Assembly: GCA_013407085.1 (NCBI GenBank) | Contig: JACCGJ010000689.1 | Coordinates: forward strand, 1 to 64,000 | Direction of reading: 5' to 3' | DNA from: Atriophallophorus winterbourni | Taxonomy: Eukaryota > Platyhelminthes > Trematoda > Plagiorchiida > Microphallidae | Length of the DNA: 64,000 nt | In this document: positions 9,936 to 22,816 of the stretch, piece by piece | How positions within the stretch are numbered: position 1 is the stretch's first letter | Layout: each line of letters begins with the position of its first letter | Notes under the pieces: generated by a model | Database searches by the model: none | The model's input: only the letters and a program-made list of their open reading frames with translations | What the model was told of the DNA's origin: nothing | Made by a program: the position numbers and the translations under genes

Positions 9936-10929
9936 AAGCTTTTGATGCTATCGAATTAACTGGAAAATGTTTCACAGACGAGCACTTCGATGTTCCTTGG
10001 GTTGCCCATGTATGTGATTTTTTCGCTCTTACCTTGCCCGCGTGGTTCATCTTTAACTGACGGACATTAAGGCAATGTGATACGGTGAAGTGCATCATAT
10101 CCTAATAGCCGGTTTCTAATTTTTAAGTAGTTTTAAGACAATAATATTAGGTTTTTCTGAATTAACCAATAGTAACCAGAGAGGGTATTTCACCGGTAGG
10201 AAGCTCGGAATGTTTGGCCCACATACAATGATATGCGATAACATTTTATATGAGGAAGAACCTTAAATGCTGCCGAATTTGTTGAGGATTAAGCGCATGT
10301 ACATTGGGATGGGGTGCATTCATATCAAGTGAACTAGGCATCAATCAAGTTTCGGGGACTAGTGGAGCGACCTTGGCGTGACAGCCACTTAGTTTATTCA
10401 CACCATGTGCACCACAATCAGCTTTCTTCACCACTTCACTGACAACTAATTTTGAGCAAACACTCCAGAAACATGCTTACATCATGTTCGTTATTCAAAG
10501 CGGCTTTAACTAGCCACTACGACATCGTGCTGCAGGGACACCAGTTCATAATAGCGACTGTGCTACTGCCCATCCTACATGGTGCTTAAGGGACCTCGAA
10601 TTCTACACGTCATGCAGCTATCTGTCATATGGGAAACGAAGTTAACGTGCACAACATCTGTTGACTGACTAATAGATTGCATATTGCAACACCATCACCA
10701 CCCATAACTCCAAACGTACTGCTACCGGTTCCTCTAAAAAACAGTTTTCATTGGATGCTTTCAGCGAATTCGTTGGTTTTTGTACCAGGCAGTTCCGCAA
10801 GTTCATAGGCAATTCAGAGATACATTCAGGTCGCTCTAGTATACTTTAAATAGGGTAATTGCGATGTGTCTGCAGCGTTCACTCTCAAGTAGCTCATTAC
10901 CGATGAAAAGCCGATTTGTGAGATGTTAT

Positions 10930-11470
10930 TTTGTGCACCATAGAAGTTGTGCATGTGTACATGTATCCTGACATCACTCACATAAGGGGAACTGAGTTGC
11001 TGATCGTTTTTGGATTTAGTTCTTACTTCCGAGGCAAAGGCGACTGAGGGTATTGACTACATTGCCCCTTTCGGTCGACGTGATCATCTTGTGTTAGGCT
11101 GGAATATGTATGAGTCCACGAAACTACTCAGGAGGATCGATTACTCGAGTTTATGTGAAGCACTTGGGCTAGCAAATTGGCGATAGCTTGATTATCACAA
11201 CAGCGGAACACATTGCACCACACACAGGATGCCGTCGGTCAAACTTATCTCAAAACACGCGATTTGTTGATGGAGGGCCGGCAAGCGACTTCCTCTTTAC
11301 GCTACCTAGTCGCGTAACGGAACTCTGCTGTGGTTTAAAACAGAAATACCAGGACTGATGCATTTTGGCAACAATTTTGCTTCCAAAGAAGCGAATACAG
11401 TGAGTCACAACATTCAAGCAGCCACTCTGCGTCACTACAAATTCTCCATTCCTTTATTAGCTGTCGGCTA
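10930..11470 (+). mobile_element. CR1/jockey-type LINE endonuclease-region remnant
   Basis: One frame at about 11005-11100 reads FLDLVLTSEAKATEGIDYIA followed by PFGRRDHLVLGW, the 'LDLV...SDH' end of an AP-like endonuclease domain of CR1/jockey-type LINEs. Weak continuation toward the RT follows to about 11460, with stops. The bases from 9940 to 10930 hold no recognisable gene and may be older parts of the same insertion. Confidence 0.55.
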
Positions 11471-12534
11471 TATTTTTATTACTTTAGTCTCTGTATCCTT
11501 TGGAATGCTCTGCCTGAAACTATCCTAACCGCTCCCATCGTCGCGACATTTATTTCAAATTTAGACACGTATTTGTTGCATAACAATTGACTACACCTTC
11601 GTAAGACTTCAACGGGACTATAACTGAGATTACATGAATATGTGATATTTCTTTTTCATGAACGAATATTTGCTATGCTATGGTAACTGTAAAGCCATGT
11701 GCTTTCTTTGATCTAAAATATTACGAATGTTGTTTTTATTTAACACAGCTTTTAACCAGAAAATGTCAAGCTGTCTGTTATTTATGATATGGGTTCATGT
11801 CTCGGCCCGAATCTCGCCATACTTTCAAATACGAGTGCAGAACTTTTGTCACCATTATCAAGACTGCTCACACCATATTTTATGGTTAAATCACGTGAAA
11901 TAAAAAGTGCTTTGTATGCGTGAAGTCTAGGTCGTATATCAACCAGTCTTGTTTATTGGCATAGCAGTCTAGTGCTACACAACATTCATTTGTTGCTGTT
12001 TTTATCTATTCGAATGTGATGATCGGTGAATTTTCGTGAGGGAAAAAAAGTTACCTGTCTCTTCAAGAAAGAAATGAATGAAAGCAGATTACAGTTCCAT
12101 CGCACGTCAATAAAACACGTATTATTTTCGTCTCAATTTCATGTTTCACATGAAATATGTACACGTTCGGTTTAATATCTTTTTTGCTTTCATAATGTTA
12201 TTGCTGATATTTAACTTTTAAAACGCAACTCAGTATTTCATGAAGGAATCGATGAAGATTTGACTTCATTCTGATACGCTAGCGCACTCCACCTCATACC
12301 ATTCCTATCTGGCTCAGGCCCTTACAGATTATTTTTATGTTTATTTCACTTTTGAGGAAAACGGAAGTATCCGGGTGGACAAAAGTCCATTTTTATACAT
12401 ACTAATAATAAATGCTAAGTTATCCTCTCTCACTGTGCTGAAATTCAACAAGAATCTCACAGCGCTTACCTTACCTGGTTTTGTGGCATTCATCTCCCAT
12501 GCATTTATTCTATTATGAGTTTTATATTCGTTGG

Positions 12535-13105
12535 ATACGAACGGAAGCTGAGTGCTTTCCATCTACGAAACTTCTGCCGTATCTTAAACATATCGTGAAT
12601 GGACAAAGTAACAAATTCTGAAGTGCTTTCTAAAGCTGGTTCACATGTACTACGACAGCGTAGCCTACGCTGGTTGGGTCTTGGTACAGAAAAGGGAAAA
12701 TGGGCGTATTCCAAAAGATGTACCCTATGGTGAGTTGAACTCAGGAAATCGACCACTAGGCAGACCGCGCTTGCGGTACAAATGCATTCGCAAAAAAGAT
12801 ATGAAATCTCTTGTAATTGTTCCTACGAGTTGCGAAGAACTTGATCTTGACCGATAACTTTGGGAGCACTGTGTAAAGTGTCATGCCCACGCTGGGGAAG
12901 AGCAGATACAGTTCTTGGCTCCTTGACGTAAATTACGCCGCCGGCATACAACTGACGCCGATCGACCGAGTAATGCCTACGCTATGAGCGCTTCAGGAGA
13001 GATTGTCGCTCCAGAACCGGACTGTTTAGTCTATTAAAACGCTGTGGGCATAAAATAGTGATGCACTGGTGACGTACATACATTGTCTTCATCAAACGAA
13101 GGAGG
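12535..13105 (+). mobile_element. LINE-A 3' end
   Basis: Encodes, with breaks, the C-terminal LINE-A segment: a WLG-like block at about 12670, ENGRIPKDVPYGELNSG at about 12698-12748, PLGRPRLRYK at 12750-12785, then 3' UTR ending ACGAAGGAGGCCAACAACAA near 13098-13117. It is 5'-truncated and broken by stops. The spacer 11470-12535 shows nothing recognisable. Confidence 0.8.
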
Positions 13106-13675
13106 CCAACAACAATATGTATTGGATGATGATGGAAAAATAATGTTCAGTTAATGTGTATGAAACACCAGTAAATGACAAAATGCAAATTTCACAGGAT
13201 TTCGTCGAATGTGGCTTCGACAAATCCATCTGTGAATTTATTTAAAAATATTTGCTGTCACGTGTTTTCAAGTTATCAACCTCATTGAATCGATTTTTAG
13301 CGAGATATAGTAATGGCGGCAAATATGATGATAATTTTCGTGAGTCAATCAGCTGTGCGTTCTAAAGTGTGCTTGCATTAGTCTATTCCACTTCAACAAT
13401 CGCAGTACCGCACCGAGCACTCAAAGCGACCACTTCATCAAAAGCACGATTTTTAGTTATACACGATCAGCCTCATCCATTTATTTTTTCTGTTTACACT
13501 CTCGGTAAACCATATTTTGAAATAACCATTTGTACGCTAAAAAGGTACTTGAGGACGTCGTTAGTACTAAGGCATAAAGTGTGCTGAAACTTTCTTGACA
13601 AATGTCACACGAATTGCGACTCGGGAAACTTTACTATTCATTGTATTGTGATGCTCACGTCCCCATCCCTTACAC

Positions 13676-13716
13676 ACCACTACCGGTTTCTGGCTGTTTG
13701 CCGTCATCGGGTGGAG
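13676..13716 (-). ncRNA. Hammerhead ribozyme, family 2, mutated partner copy
   Basis: Reverse-strand arm of the inverted repeat. It has the same layout with GAAA and ACCGGT, but the first box reads CCGATGA instead of CTGATGA, a core substitution expected to abolish cleavage. Stem I here is perfectly paired (CTCCAC with GTGG and a following T). Confidence 0.55.
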
Positions 13717-13748
13717 ACAGTAAGATCAGGTTCAGTGAGCCTTACTGT

Positions 13749-13790
13749 CTCCACCTGATGACGGCAAACAGCCAGAAACCGGTAATGGTG
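13749..13790 (+). ncRNA. Hammerhead ribozyme, family 2
   Basis: CTGATGA (13755-13761), stem II CGGC / GCCA around loop AAACA, GAAA (13775-13778), stem III ACCGGT and cleavage base A (13784). Stem I is CTCCAC on the left with ATGGTG on the right, four of six positions paired. The core boxes are intact. The outer stem II pair is C-A, so activity is uncertain. Confidence 0.65.
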
Positions 13791-13917
13791 TGCAAGGGAT
13801 AGGGATGCGAGCACCACAATACATTGGTTTTTTATATGCGCCTCAAGCGCTTGGCCAGGAATCATTTTGTGATTCTGTATTTGAACATCGTGGTTCTTTG
13901 TAAGAACCCTATATAAC

Positions 13918-14178
13918 AGTGGCATTGTGTAAAGCGTCGTATGCAAGCTGGGGAGGAGCGGATACATCTCTTGGCTGCCGAACGCAGATCACGCCGCCGG
14001 CGTTTAACTGACGCCCTACAACAGAGTTCTGACCATCGTTGCAAGCGCTGCGGGAGAGATTGTTCCTCGTGAATCGGACTGTTTAGTCATTCAAAAAGCT
14101 GTAGAACATGAAAATTCATTCGATTGTGATGTACATCCATGCTCGACATCGACTGAAGGAGGCCAACAACAAGTTTAA
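13918..14178 (+). mobile_element. LINE-A 3'-end fragment
   Basis: Begins abruptly at GCATTGTGTAAAGCGTCGT, the same internal LINE-A position seen at 5.6 and 24.4 kb. It runs through the zinc-finger-like C-terminus and 3' UTR to AAGGAGGCCAACAACAAG. Its left edge is fused without a gap to the family-2 retrozyme. Confidence 0.8.
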
Positions 14179-14619
14179 CGTTATTAACTATTTAACATTT
14201 TCAAATACGAACCGTTCAAGATTATAAATTCACTTCATTTAGTAGCGAGAGTGCAACATAGCTGAATGTGTTTTGCATTTAGTTTTCAATACATATAAAC
14301 TGAAGACCTGAATGGTGTCTCTGACTATATTTCAAAACTCAAACATCAACTGATTCAGATTAAAAGCGAATTACGTTTAACTCTAGGCTGGTCCGGATCG
14401 CACCAATTCGCTCAAACAACATTTCACACGAAGTACGTGGAATATCTGCCAAATGGATTTTAATATTAAGTTTCCTTATTTCTTAAAAGATAAAAAACGA
14501 TTGCCAACGGAATAGACGCCCGAACCACCGCGTATACTAAAACACTTGCTGAATAACATATCCAGTAGTGAGAAGTGTATGGAAATCATTCTTTAAAACT
14601 GTAACTTCCTTCAACAAAA

Positions 14620-14695
14620 TCCGAACTTGGAAGCCAATGCCGGATAAGGTTAACACGATCAACCTGTTCAATTACATACAGATTCATAAGATGGT
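14620..14695 (-). mobile_element. Retrozyme-family-1 fragment
   Basis: A short block matching the GGATAAGG...ATCAACCTGTTCAAT part of the family-1 unit. No ribozyme remains. Confidence 0.4.
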
Positions 14696-14699
14696 ATCG

Positions 14700-17050
14700 T
14701 TCGAAAGCATGGGCCATTTCAGACAAATTAACTCCGATCGATATCCACATGTGATTATCGAGCTTAAATAATTGGCGTATTTGGTGCGTGAGTATTTGTG
14801 CACACTACCGGCATTGGCTGTATGCCAACTCGCTCAGGTGAGCATAGAACACTGTCTGTGGGTGTGTGGATTTAAGTAAACGTCTGCAGCATACAACTGT
14901 TTGTGCTCAGGTCGATTTATGTCACGAGTGCGCTGAATAGTTCGGTTTCAACGGTATTGCGATAACAGATATAGCTCGAATATAAAACAAGCGCGACAAA
15001 ATGAACTTATTTACACAGGGCCCCAAAATTGATTTTATGGTGCCCGAGGTTATGACGTATAGGAAAGTAGGAATTCAGGTTGTGTCAATAATAAGCTTAT
15101 GCAGTTCGAAAGGCAAGTCAAAAGCGTTATTCCTTCCTGCAGCAATTCATAACTAATCCTTTTTTAAAACAGTTAAACATTGGTTACAACGGCACTCTTT
15201 TCGCTCACTCAGATCGTTGTATTACATAAAATAACTCCGAGGACCATTTTTATAGTCAGCTCATTCTTCGTTATTCGAGTCAACAAGAATTTAAACGTTA
15301 AGATTTATGGCAATTCTTCTCCGCTTTTATAGACCAGAACCATAGAAACTCGTAAAATACTGTATAGTGTGCTGATTTACATCCGCACTTCCTAAAAATA
15401 TATTTTATCAGTCAAGTTAGATTTTACAACAATTCATAAAGCCACCTTTGATAAACGAATGGGTATCTGTTCGATAAACTGTCGTTGTTACCTAATCTTC
15501 CCCTTAAGGAATGGGCACCATAGTTTAATCGCGTTTCGAAACCGGATATTCACAATGGACATGTTGCGTGTATGAAACATGAGAGTATTTTTGTATGGTT
15601 TTCTTGCTTTAGTTTAACGCCTCCTGTCGACCTTGACCACTGGAACTTTCCGCGAAAATTTGGCGAATACGGAAATATATTAAGGCACGCGTAAAACTAG
15701 CTCATTTGCTCCAATTGATTCAGTCTTCGCTAAACTTAATCCTTCTGTCTCCACACGATACTAACAAACAGTTAGAACCAGTTTGTCGTGGGTAACTGCG
15801 GGTAACATGAGCAACACAACACCTAGGCTAATTTTAAGCGTCTGGAATTTCAATGCAATTGCTTATTTGAGCATTTTAATTCACTTTAAGAAATCCATCT
15901 AGCAGTGGTGTGGACATCAAACATTTTTCACCACTTTACTACTTTTTTAGCCTAATTAAGGCTTTGCTTGATTAATCCATTTGTAAGATCAAGTAATTTG
16001 AAACCAGTAGTGGAATACAATCAATGAGCAGATCAGTAGATAATTTTATAGCCACATCCCGGTGTTCTCGTGTCATTGATAAAACCGTTAATGCGAAGTA
16101 TCATGTCATACTTCAGTTTCAACAATCGATTCGAACGCTCCTTTTTTGAAAACCCCGTTGACGTCACAGAAGACCAACACTTCTTTTATTTCCCTTGTAT
16201 GCATGATGCTTGATTAATTTGCTAATACTATCTTATTGGTCAACACCCAATTCTTTGTTGGCTTCGCTTTCGTTCTTTTACAACAATGCATACAAGTTCA
16301 AATTCAAAAGACATCTTTTATTCTATTAACCTGAATGCTTGCTGTTTATAGACAAAAATGCACACATAATGATTATCATTTTAAATGAGTATCGAGAGAA
16401 AAAATGGATTCATTTCGCCGTCATCTACTTAATTAAATTCATCAATAAACTACTGCATTTTACCTCCAAATTATACTTCAATTCATAAATATTCGCTTGT
16501 GAATCATCATATGAGTATAATAACAGCGTAATTGATTTATCGATGCTGAACTGGAAATGTTATATAATAATAACTCAGACACTCAAACCGCCTCGCTTTT
16601 CCGTGGTTATGCAACTAAAAAAATGCCACGTTTCTCATCTTTTGTGATTTGTTCACGCTTGGGTTAGTTTAATAGCCTTCAAACACACGCGATCAATGCA
16701 CATCTCGAGTTCCCTGACGATAGGTATCATACCAACTTCAGTCACAACACAAGCGAAGGATGCACTGAAATGCATGACAATGAACTGGAAAACCATTAAG
16801 AATTCCGATCTCGGGAGAATTGCACGAGTACCAGTCGAGTGATAATATTTTCAGAAAACTTCATCCACTACTCAATAATATGCCATTCAGGCTAAGTGAA
16901 ACGAGACCAACGTGGTGTTGGATTGAGGCGAAACGGTTGGCACGAAATCGAGTGACAAAACAGATTGATGTAACAGTCGGTAAAATCAGGTTGAGGACAT
17001 TACTTTTGAAGGTTATGCGTTTGTTTTGTTCCTCATGGTGTGCGTAACAA
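14700..17050. other. Intergenic, no gene seen
   Basis: AT-rich DNA without recognisable coding sequence or a repeat I can match to others in the window. The only ORFs are short and lack family features. Confidence 0.6.
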
Positions 17051-17810
17051 ACTATATAACCAACTGGTGTTCTCTTGTGTGGTGGGATATTTCGTTGAAC
17101 GTGATTGACGGTGGACAGGTTGACCTCATTGATGGATTCCAAAGCGATTAACAAACTGGAAGATAAACGCAGGTTCGATGTGGTTCGCCCAACATCGAGT
17201 ACCCGCGAAGCCAGTGTAAATAAGCCAATAGACTTTATGAAAGGAAAGATGATTTGATCTCGATTGACCTGACATATTCATTCTTTCCATTCAATGTATG
17301 AACCGAGGTAATTGGAATGACTTTCTGGTTAAAGCCGACAGTTTTCATTTGTGGCAAGTTGGGCGATTCGGGCTCAATATCAAAATCTGTAGTCGTGTTA
17401 ATGCTGTTTGTCAGCCCAAAGAATTTTATTGCTGGCGAAAAGTGGTCGATTAATGAATGACGCAGCTCTCAAAATTGGGAAATGATGACCGCGCCATCTA
17501 CACTAACATGTCATTACTTGGAACGTCTTGTAACCTGGTTTGTGTTCTGAAATCGTTCAAGATAAAAAGTTTGCCATCACGTCGCCTGCGCACGTAAATA
17601 TTATCTAATCTCGTCCACTGGCATAGCAGAAAAATGCTTAACAGCATGAGAACATAAACAGATCGTTGCTGGATGCCCCCTTGAATTTTGAACGTTTCTG
17701 AAATGTGATCTATATAGTGGACTAACATAACGAGTTTAAGCAGGCTTGGAGGCAACCTGTTTGACAATTCCAATGAACCTTTCATTGCTAACGTTAAAAG
17801 CATCGTGTAA
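17050..17810 (-). mobile_element. Degraded LINE reverse transcriptase
   Basis: On the minus strand an open stretch (17498-17803) contains LPPSLLKLVMLVHYIDHISE and later IQGGIQQRSV, which align by pattern with the RT region before and at the 'SGVRQGCPLSP' motif. Downstream, minus-strand frames give FFGLTNSINTTT and further remnants down to about 17050. The motif residues are badly eroded. Confidence 0.6.
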
Positions 17811-19890
17811 TATCATTTGCTTATCTGGAAACCTCTCTTGAGGGTGTTTCGGGACTTGCTTATGTCCGTCTGTGCTTCGTGGAAACCACATTGGTTTTCC
17901 AAGTACAATTTATCGACTGATTTCTACAGCCGCTCGGCACAACTGAAACTTTGAAGAGATACTGATCGGTAGGTATTATAATCAACATGTTGTGTATTCT
18001 TGTATGCTTGCATTATTGTAATTAGCATTCTATTCTATCTATCTATACTAACTATTCTTTCGTTCGTCGTTTTAGCTCTTCTGATGAATAAAGCCTAAAT
18101 CAAGGCAACTCTCCTCCTATCAATCATTCTGAAACTCACATATTTTTTTGGAATATTACATAACATTATCACTCTTTTTCTAGAATAAATTGATAATTTT
18201 CTTTCCTTTTTGTGGTGCATGATCCTTCCGCGTGAATGAAAGAATTATTTTAATAAATGACTGTTTTGTGGACGTTCTGTGTTGTTTACTTAGCTGTAAA
18301 ATGATTCTGTTGGAATTCAAAGACTATTTTATAGCTATGTCGTAGATGGATTTATCGAGCTCTTTATGAGCACGAACAGTATCGAAATGTTAATTGTTTG
18401 CTAAAGGCTCAATTTTTCATTTACATATAGTATGACCATGCTTTTCATAGAGCGGCCACACCCGGACTACCCGTAGCCGTTTACAAGTCGAAACGAATTT
18501 TACTAATCATTTAATGATTGACCAGAAGTCTACCACAACTAACAATGAATAACGTTTAATTTGTTGTGTTTTGCTTCAACTTTGGTAATGCTGACACTTC
18601 CTGATCGAATTCGCCAGACACCAGATAAGCTCATCCAAGGTTTCTATTAAACATGGTAAAGGCGACTTAACTTATGCAATTTTAAGCAATTTTTCCAATT
18701 ACAAATGCTGAATTGCAACGCTGAGCTTGAAAGTATAAAATCTTCACCGAACTGCGCCGCAAGGTGATGTTCACATATCGGATTGACGTCAATCCTTTTC
18801 ATATGATTCACTCAAGCGTGGTGAAATCTTGTCTGATGAAGCTTCCGTTTTGCGCATACCATTCACAATCCACAATCTGAAATGATCACGTGAGCAGTGC
18901 GTTTTACACATTATCACGCCTGGCAAGAATATAACAACCTGATGTTAATGCTTTGAGAGCGTATGTTTCCGAGATATCTGGTGACCTAGTGATACAATGA
19001 CTGATATAGGTACACAATTTTAAAAGGCTTTGTTCATTTATCCTTTTCTACTTATGCCGAGCCGAATTAAAACATTTTTGGTAAACTTTTTATTGATCAG
19101 AACGAGAGACATTAGCCGCAGAACAAGGCTCACAGTCCACAGATTTACCTTACGTTGTAGTCTCGAATAATCGGACTGCTCTCACGGCAGTTAATTAAAA
19201 CAACCGAAAATGCATCCAAGATTTGAACATTCGCATCTGTCAAATTTTCCGGAATCGCACGTGAAGTCTGAATTCTAGCTGAGCTCGTTTTTTTTAAATA
19301 TTCTCGACACTAAACGTGGGAATACAAGAGAACAGTCAATTGATTAAGACGGACATGGTTCAAGAAACAATTACTCACATATATCCTAAGTGTTATCATT
19401 TGGTTTTTAAAATAAATTATCGGAATATAACATATTATGGTACATTCACATCTAAAATATCACATCGCATTAAACCTTGGTTAGAACTCCAATATTTAAC
19501 AAAAGTTGAGCAGTTGAGATATACACACATTTAGAACGTTATACAAGCATAGAACATAAACGAGTGCACAAAACAAACATTGAATGATAAGCTTCAGTGT
19601 TACAATGTATCATTTCTAAAAATAAACTTATGTAAACTTATGGCAAGTTCAAACGAGTGAGCCAGTTGAGAAGAATTTTTTCGTGTTTGACTTAATTGCA
19701 CTGAGACTTTGGTTGGTCGTGCGCATATGGTGGTTGTCTACGCTAGCTGAAGATCTTATTCACACTTAACGTATTTGGCCAGCTGTGGTCATCAATATCA
19801 CTGCATACAAATCCAACTGCAGATCGCCGATTTTGGGCTTATATCATGTGGTGAGGATTACTTATGCACTGTGGCTCGCATTGTGTGGTG
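17810..19890. other. Intergenic, no gene seen
   Basis: No coding region, recognisable repeat or RNA gene could be supported. A 72-aa ORF at 19316-19534 has no family features. Confidence 0.55.
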
Positions 19891-20265
19891 ATTGTTGTTG
19901 GCCTCCTTCAATCGATATCGACCATTGATGTACTTCACAAGCGTATGAGGGTTTCATGCTCCGCAGCTTTTCGAACGACTAAACAGTCCGATTCGTGAGT
20001 GATAATCTCTATTCTGCAGCGCTCACGGCGATAGACAGTCAGTTTCACGCGTAATCTGCATTCGTCAGGCAAGAGTGGTATCTATTCTTCCCTAGCTTGC
20101 ACACTGTTGTGCAATCGTACAGTACTTATGTACTGTGCGGCCAATACCGAGCGTAATTGATTGACCTGGTCAACCTGACAGTATCTTAACCCACGTGCAG
20201 TCTCCGACTGTGCGACACTTTGTCTGTCAAGAGCAAATTACTTCAAACTCGTTGGTTTAAGCCGA
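19890..20265 (-). mobile_element. LINE-A 3' end with nested repeat S
   Basis: In reverse sense: the tail GGAGGCCAACAACAA at the left edge, 3' UTR, then the RT C-terminal coding part. At about 20105-20230 a minus-strand repeat S copy interrupts it. LINE-A sequence (GTCAAGAGCAAATTACTTC) resumes after it, with some LINE sequence missing at the junction. Confidence 0.7.
20105..20230 (-). repeat. Repeat S, partial copy
   Basis: Shows GACAGTATCTTAACCCACGT and GCAGTCTCCGACTGTGC in reverse orientation. Its right half is shortened. Confidence 0.65.
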
Positions 20266-21349
20266 GAGATTTCATTTCTGGTACAAACGTCTTTGTAACT
20301 TTGAGGTGATTATTGTTTATGAATTTATGACATCGGTACCAAATGCCCGAAAAGCGTATAAACATGCGTGATTGCACGTTGATTACAAAATCTATTTTTC
20401 ACCATGCCATATACAGATATGGAATACATGAAATCTGACTCGTTTATTCTTTGATGATGTGTATAGTGTTGCCAAATCGCTTCGCTGAAATTCCTATGAT
20501 GATAAATTAGAGGATTATCAGGATATGTGAATATTGCTTCTTAGCTAAGACGTGCTGCTTTAAAATTATACCAATCAATCGATCAGTTACCAGCGCATGT
20601 CAGTTGTTAGCCATTCCGATCAACTTCGAGGCATGTGTGTTTGTTAGCATACCATCCTCATAAGCATCGCTAATCAATTGAAAATGATCAAACCAGCAAA
20701 TGATCATGTCAACATTCGAATATTATTCTGCGAGCTAGTCTGAACAATAATGAAACTTTCATCTGTAATATTTATCAACCGGTTCAATGTGGTGACCTGT
20801 CAGTGTTTAAATGATAATTCTAATTGCCACCGACGCTCAGTAAATTCAGCTTATCCTGACGGTCGTACCGATATCGGGATCATTGTGAGAGCGAATCGAT
20901 CGGGTGTCATGAAAATACGAGTTCGAATAGTAGGCGCTTACAACGGCACGGATGTATGAGACAGTTGAGCTCGTCAGATTGAAATCTTTTGATAGATCAA
21001 GTAAGAAATCAAATAATTTCAATTTATCCAAGATGGCAACTCAATATTCCTTGAGTTGTATCCATGATCATATTGACTAGATAGAGGCCATGAGGTCAAC
21101 ATCAATGATTCTTAGAGGGATGCAAAGAATACACAGATGGCATACAAGATATCTCACCGAAAACGCAAGCCTATTCAACCAGTTTTGATCGTATCCAGTT
21201 AACTTGGATTTCAAGTTGTTTTGCTTACTTCGGAAATGAAAAAAATTAGTGAAATACGTGTACAGCCACTAATTTCTCTTTGATATACACAAGAGTTCCT
21301 CAAAAGGTATATATGATGACACTTCAACAAAGGTTTGTGAATTGATAAA

Positions 21350-22600
21350 GTATCGTTAAAATTAAATGTTTCAGTCTAGAGAAGGATCGGTATTTTCAAC
21401 ACCAATATTAAATGAATCCTTGTTTATGGATTATAGAGATAGAAAGTTACCAACGATATTCCCAACAAATTATACAAACATTTGTCTACAATTGCTTCCG
21501 GTGCAGCCAACCAAAAACCTATCGGCTATGACATCAGGAAAATAAATGAGGTCGAATCGGCCACGCGTTCCGCGAACTAAGGCCACTAGGCCGTCACTGA
21601 AATGGAAATAAAATGTTTAACTGTTCTGAACAGTTCTGTTCGTGGATTATATGGAAAGTTGGATGCCAATCAGTTCTGCAGATGACTGTTAGAAAATGCA
21701 AATAGAGTTGGACAACGTGTCAAATTGGGCGGCCGTTATGACATTCAACATGCGGAAAAGTAAGATGCGCCACCTTGGTAAGTATGTTCTTTGGACATAT
21801 TAATTAGGAACTGAAAACTTGGCATAATGCTCGTTAGAAAAAGATTTTGGAGTATGGATTAGTGGAAACCTGAAGAGTACGGTTCACTGCTAGAATATAT
21901 ATCGGCAGACCAACAAATTGTTAGGTATCCTTTGAAGAAGATTCCGGTAAATTAACCAAGAATAAAAAACGTCTAAATTCGACCTACGATGGAGCATGCG
22001 GTAGATATCTGGGTTCCTTGGCTGCGAAAAGATATTGCTCTTTTTGATAAAATCTATCACAGTGCAACAAAGTTAGTGATTATTCTTCACAATGTTCCGT
22101 ACACCGAAATATTGCGACGTCTGGGTCTATACTATTATATATTTCATATTTTCATTCCAGTGGTTTTTTAAACTATTAATTTTTAACCATAAATCTTCGA
22201 ATCCTTGAATTAGAGACACGGGATTCAAGCAAAGCCGTTTGGGAAAACTTTAACAAAGCTAGAAAATTGCACAAACAGAACACTGGCGTGCTTTTGTTGC
22301 ATCCCAATGGTCTACGTGTAGTGTCAAGGAAGTCGTGTCATTATGCAGAAAAGTTAGTTTCATTTGAGCAATATGCGACCACTCCACACCAACACCGCAA
22401 TGATAAAACCTTCCAGAATGATATATTTCCAAGCAGTTGGAATGAAAGAAGGGATTATGATAAACATATAAATGGTTTAATGGACCTCACACCGTGAAAT
22501 CCTTTTCTAATCGGGCTCAGCCTGTGGAATGAAACCTACGAAATCCGCTGAATTTAAAGGATTCGTTGAGCATAAATTTGCCACAAATTGGAGGAAATGA
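21350..22600 (+). mobile_element. Degraded CR1/jockey-type LINE, RT C-terminal part
   Basis: Frame-shifted remnants of an RT C-terminus appear in order: MTFNMRKSKMRHLGKYV at about 21738-21788, DFGVWISGNLKSTVHC at about 21845-21892, then the diagnostic MEHAVDIWVPWLRKDIALFD at 21989 followed by KLVIILHNVPYTEILRRLGL. Weak similarity to the 'LWNELP...' end reaches about 22590. It is a separate family from LINE-A and is dead. Confidence 0.8.
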
Positions 22601-22816
22601 TCTATAATTAGGGTGGATTCTTACGGGTGTCTCGTGCAAAAATTATTTTTAAATCGGAATTATAATGAATGTTGGTATTCACCGAAAAAGTAATAACTAA
22701 TTTACGATTCGAAAATCGATCTTCATTGAAATTGAATCGCAGGTTGTCAACGATAAGGCTAGTCATACATTACTTGACTTATTAGAGATGTACATTATTT
22801 AAAACAGTTCAGCAAT

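Larger units (their letters stand above)
13644..13918. mobile_element. Retrozyme-family-2 element in a long inverted repeat
   Basis: Two opposed copies of a family-2 unit: left arm 13644-13723 and right arm 13741-13821, about 80 bases each, separated by a ~17-base spacer containing GGTTCAGTGAGC. The right copy continues to 13918 with the body of the unit (GCGCCTCAAGCGCTTGGCC, GTGATTCTGTATTTGAACATC, then CCCTATATAACAGTGGC), where it joins a LINE-A 3' end. Each arm carries a hammerhead-like core. Confidence 0.7.
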
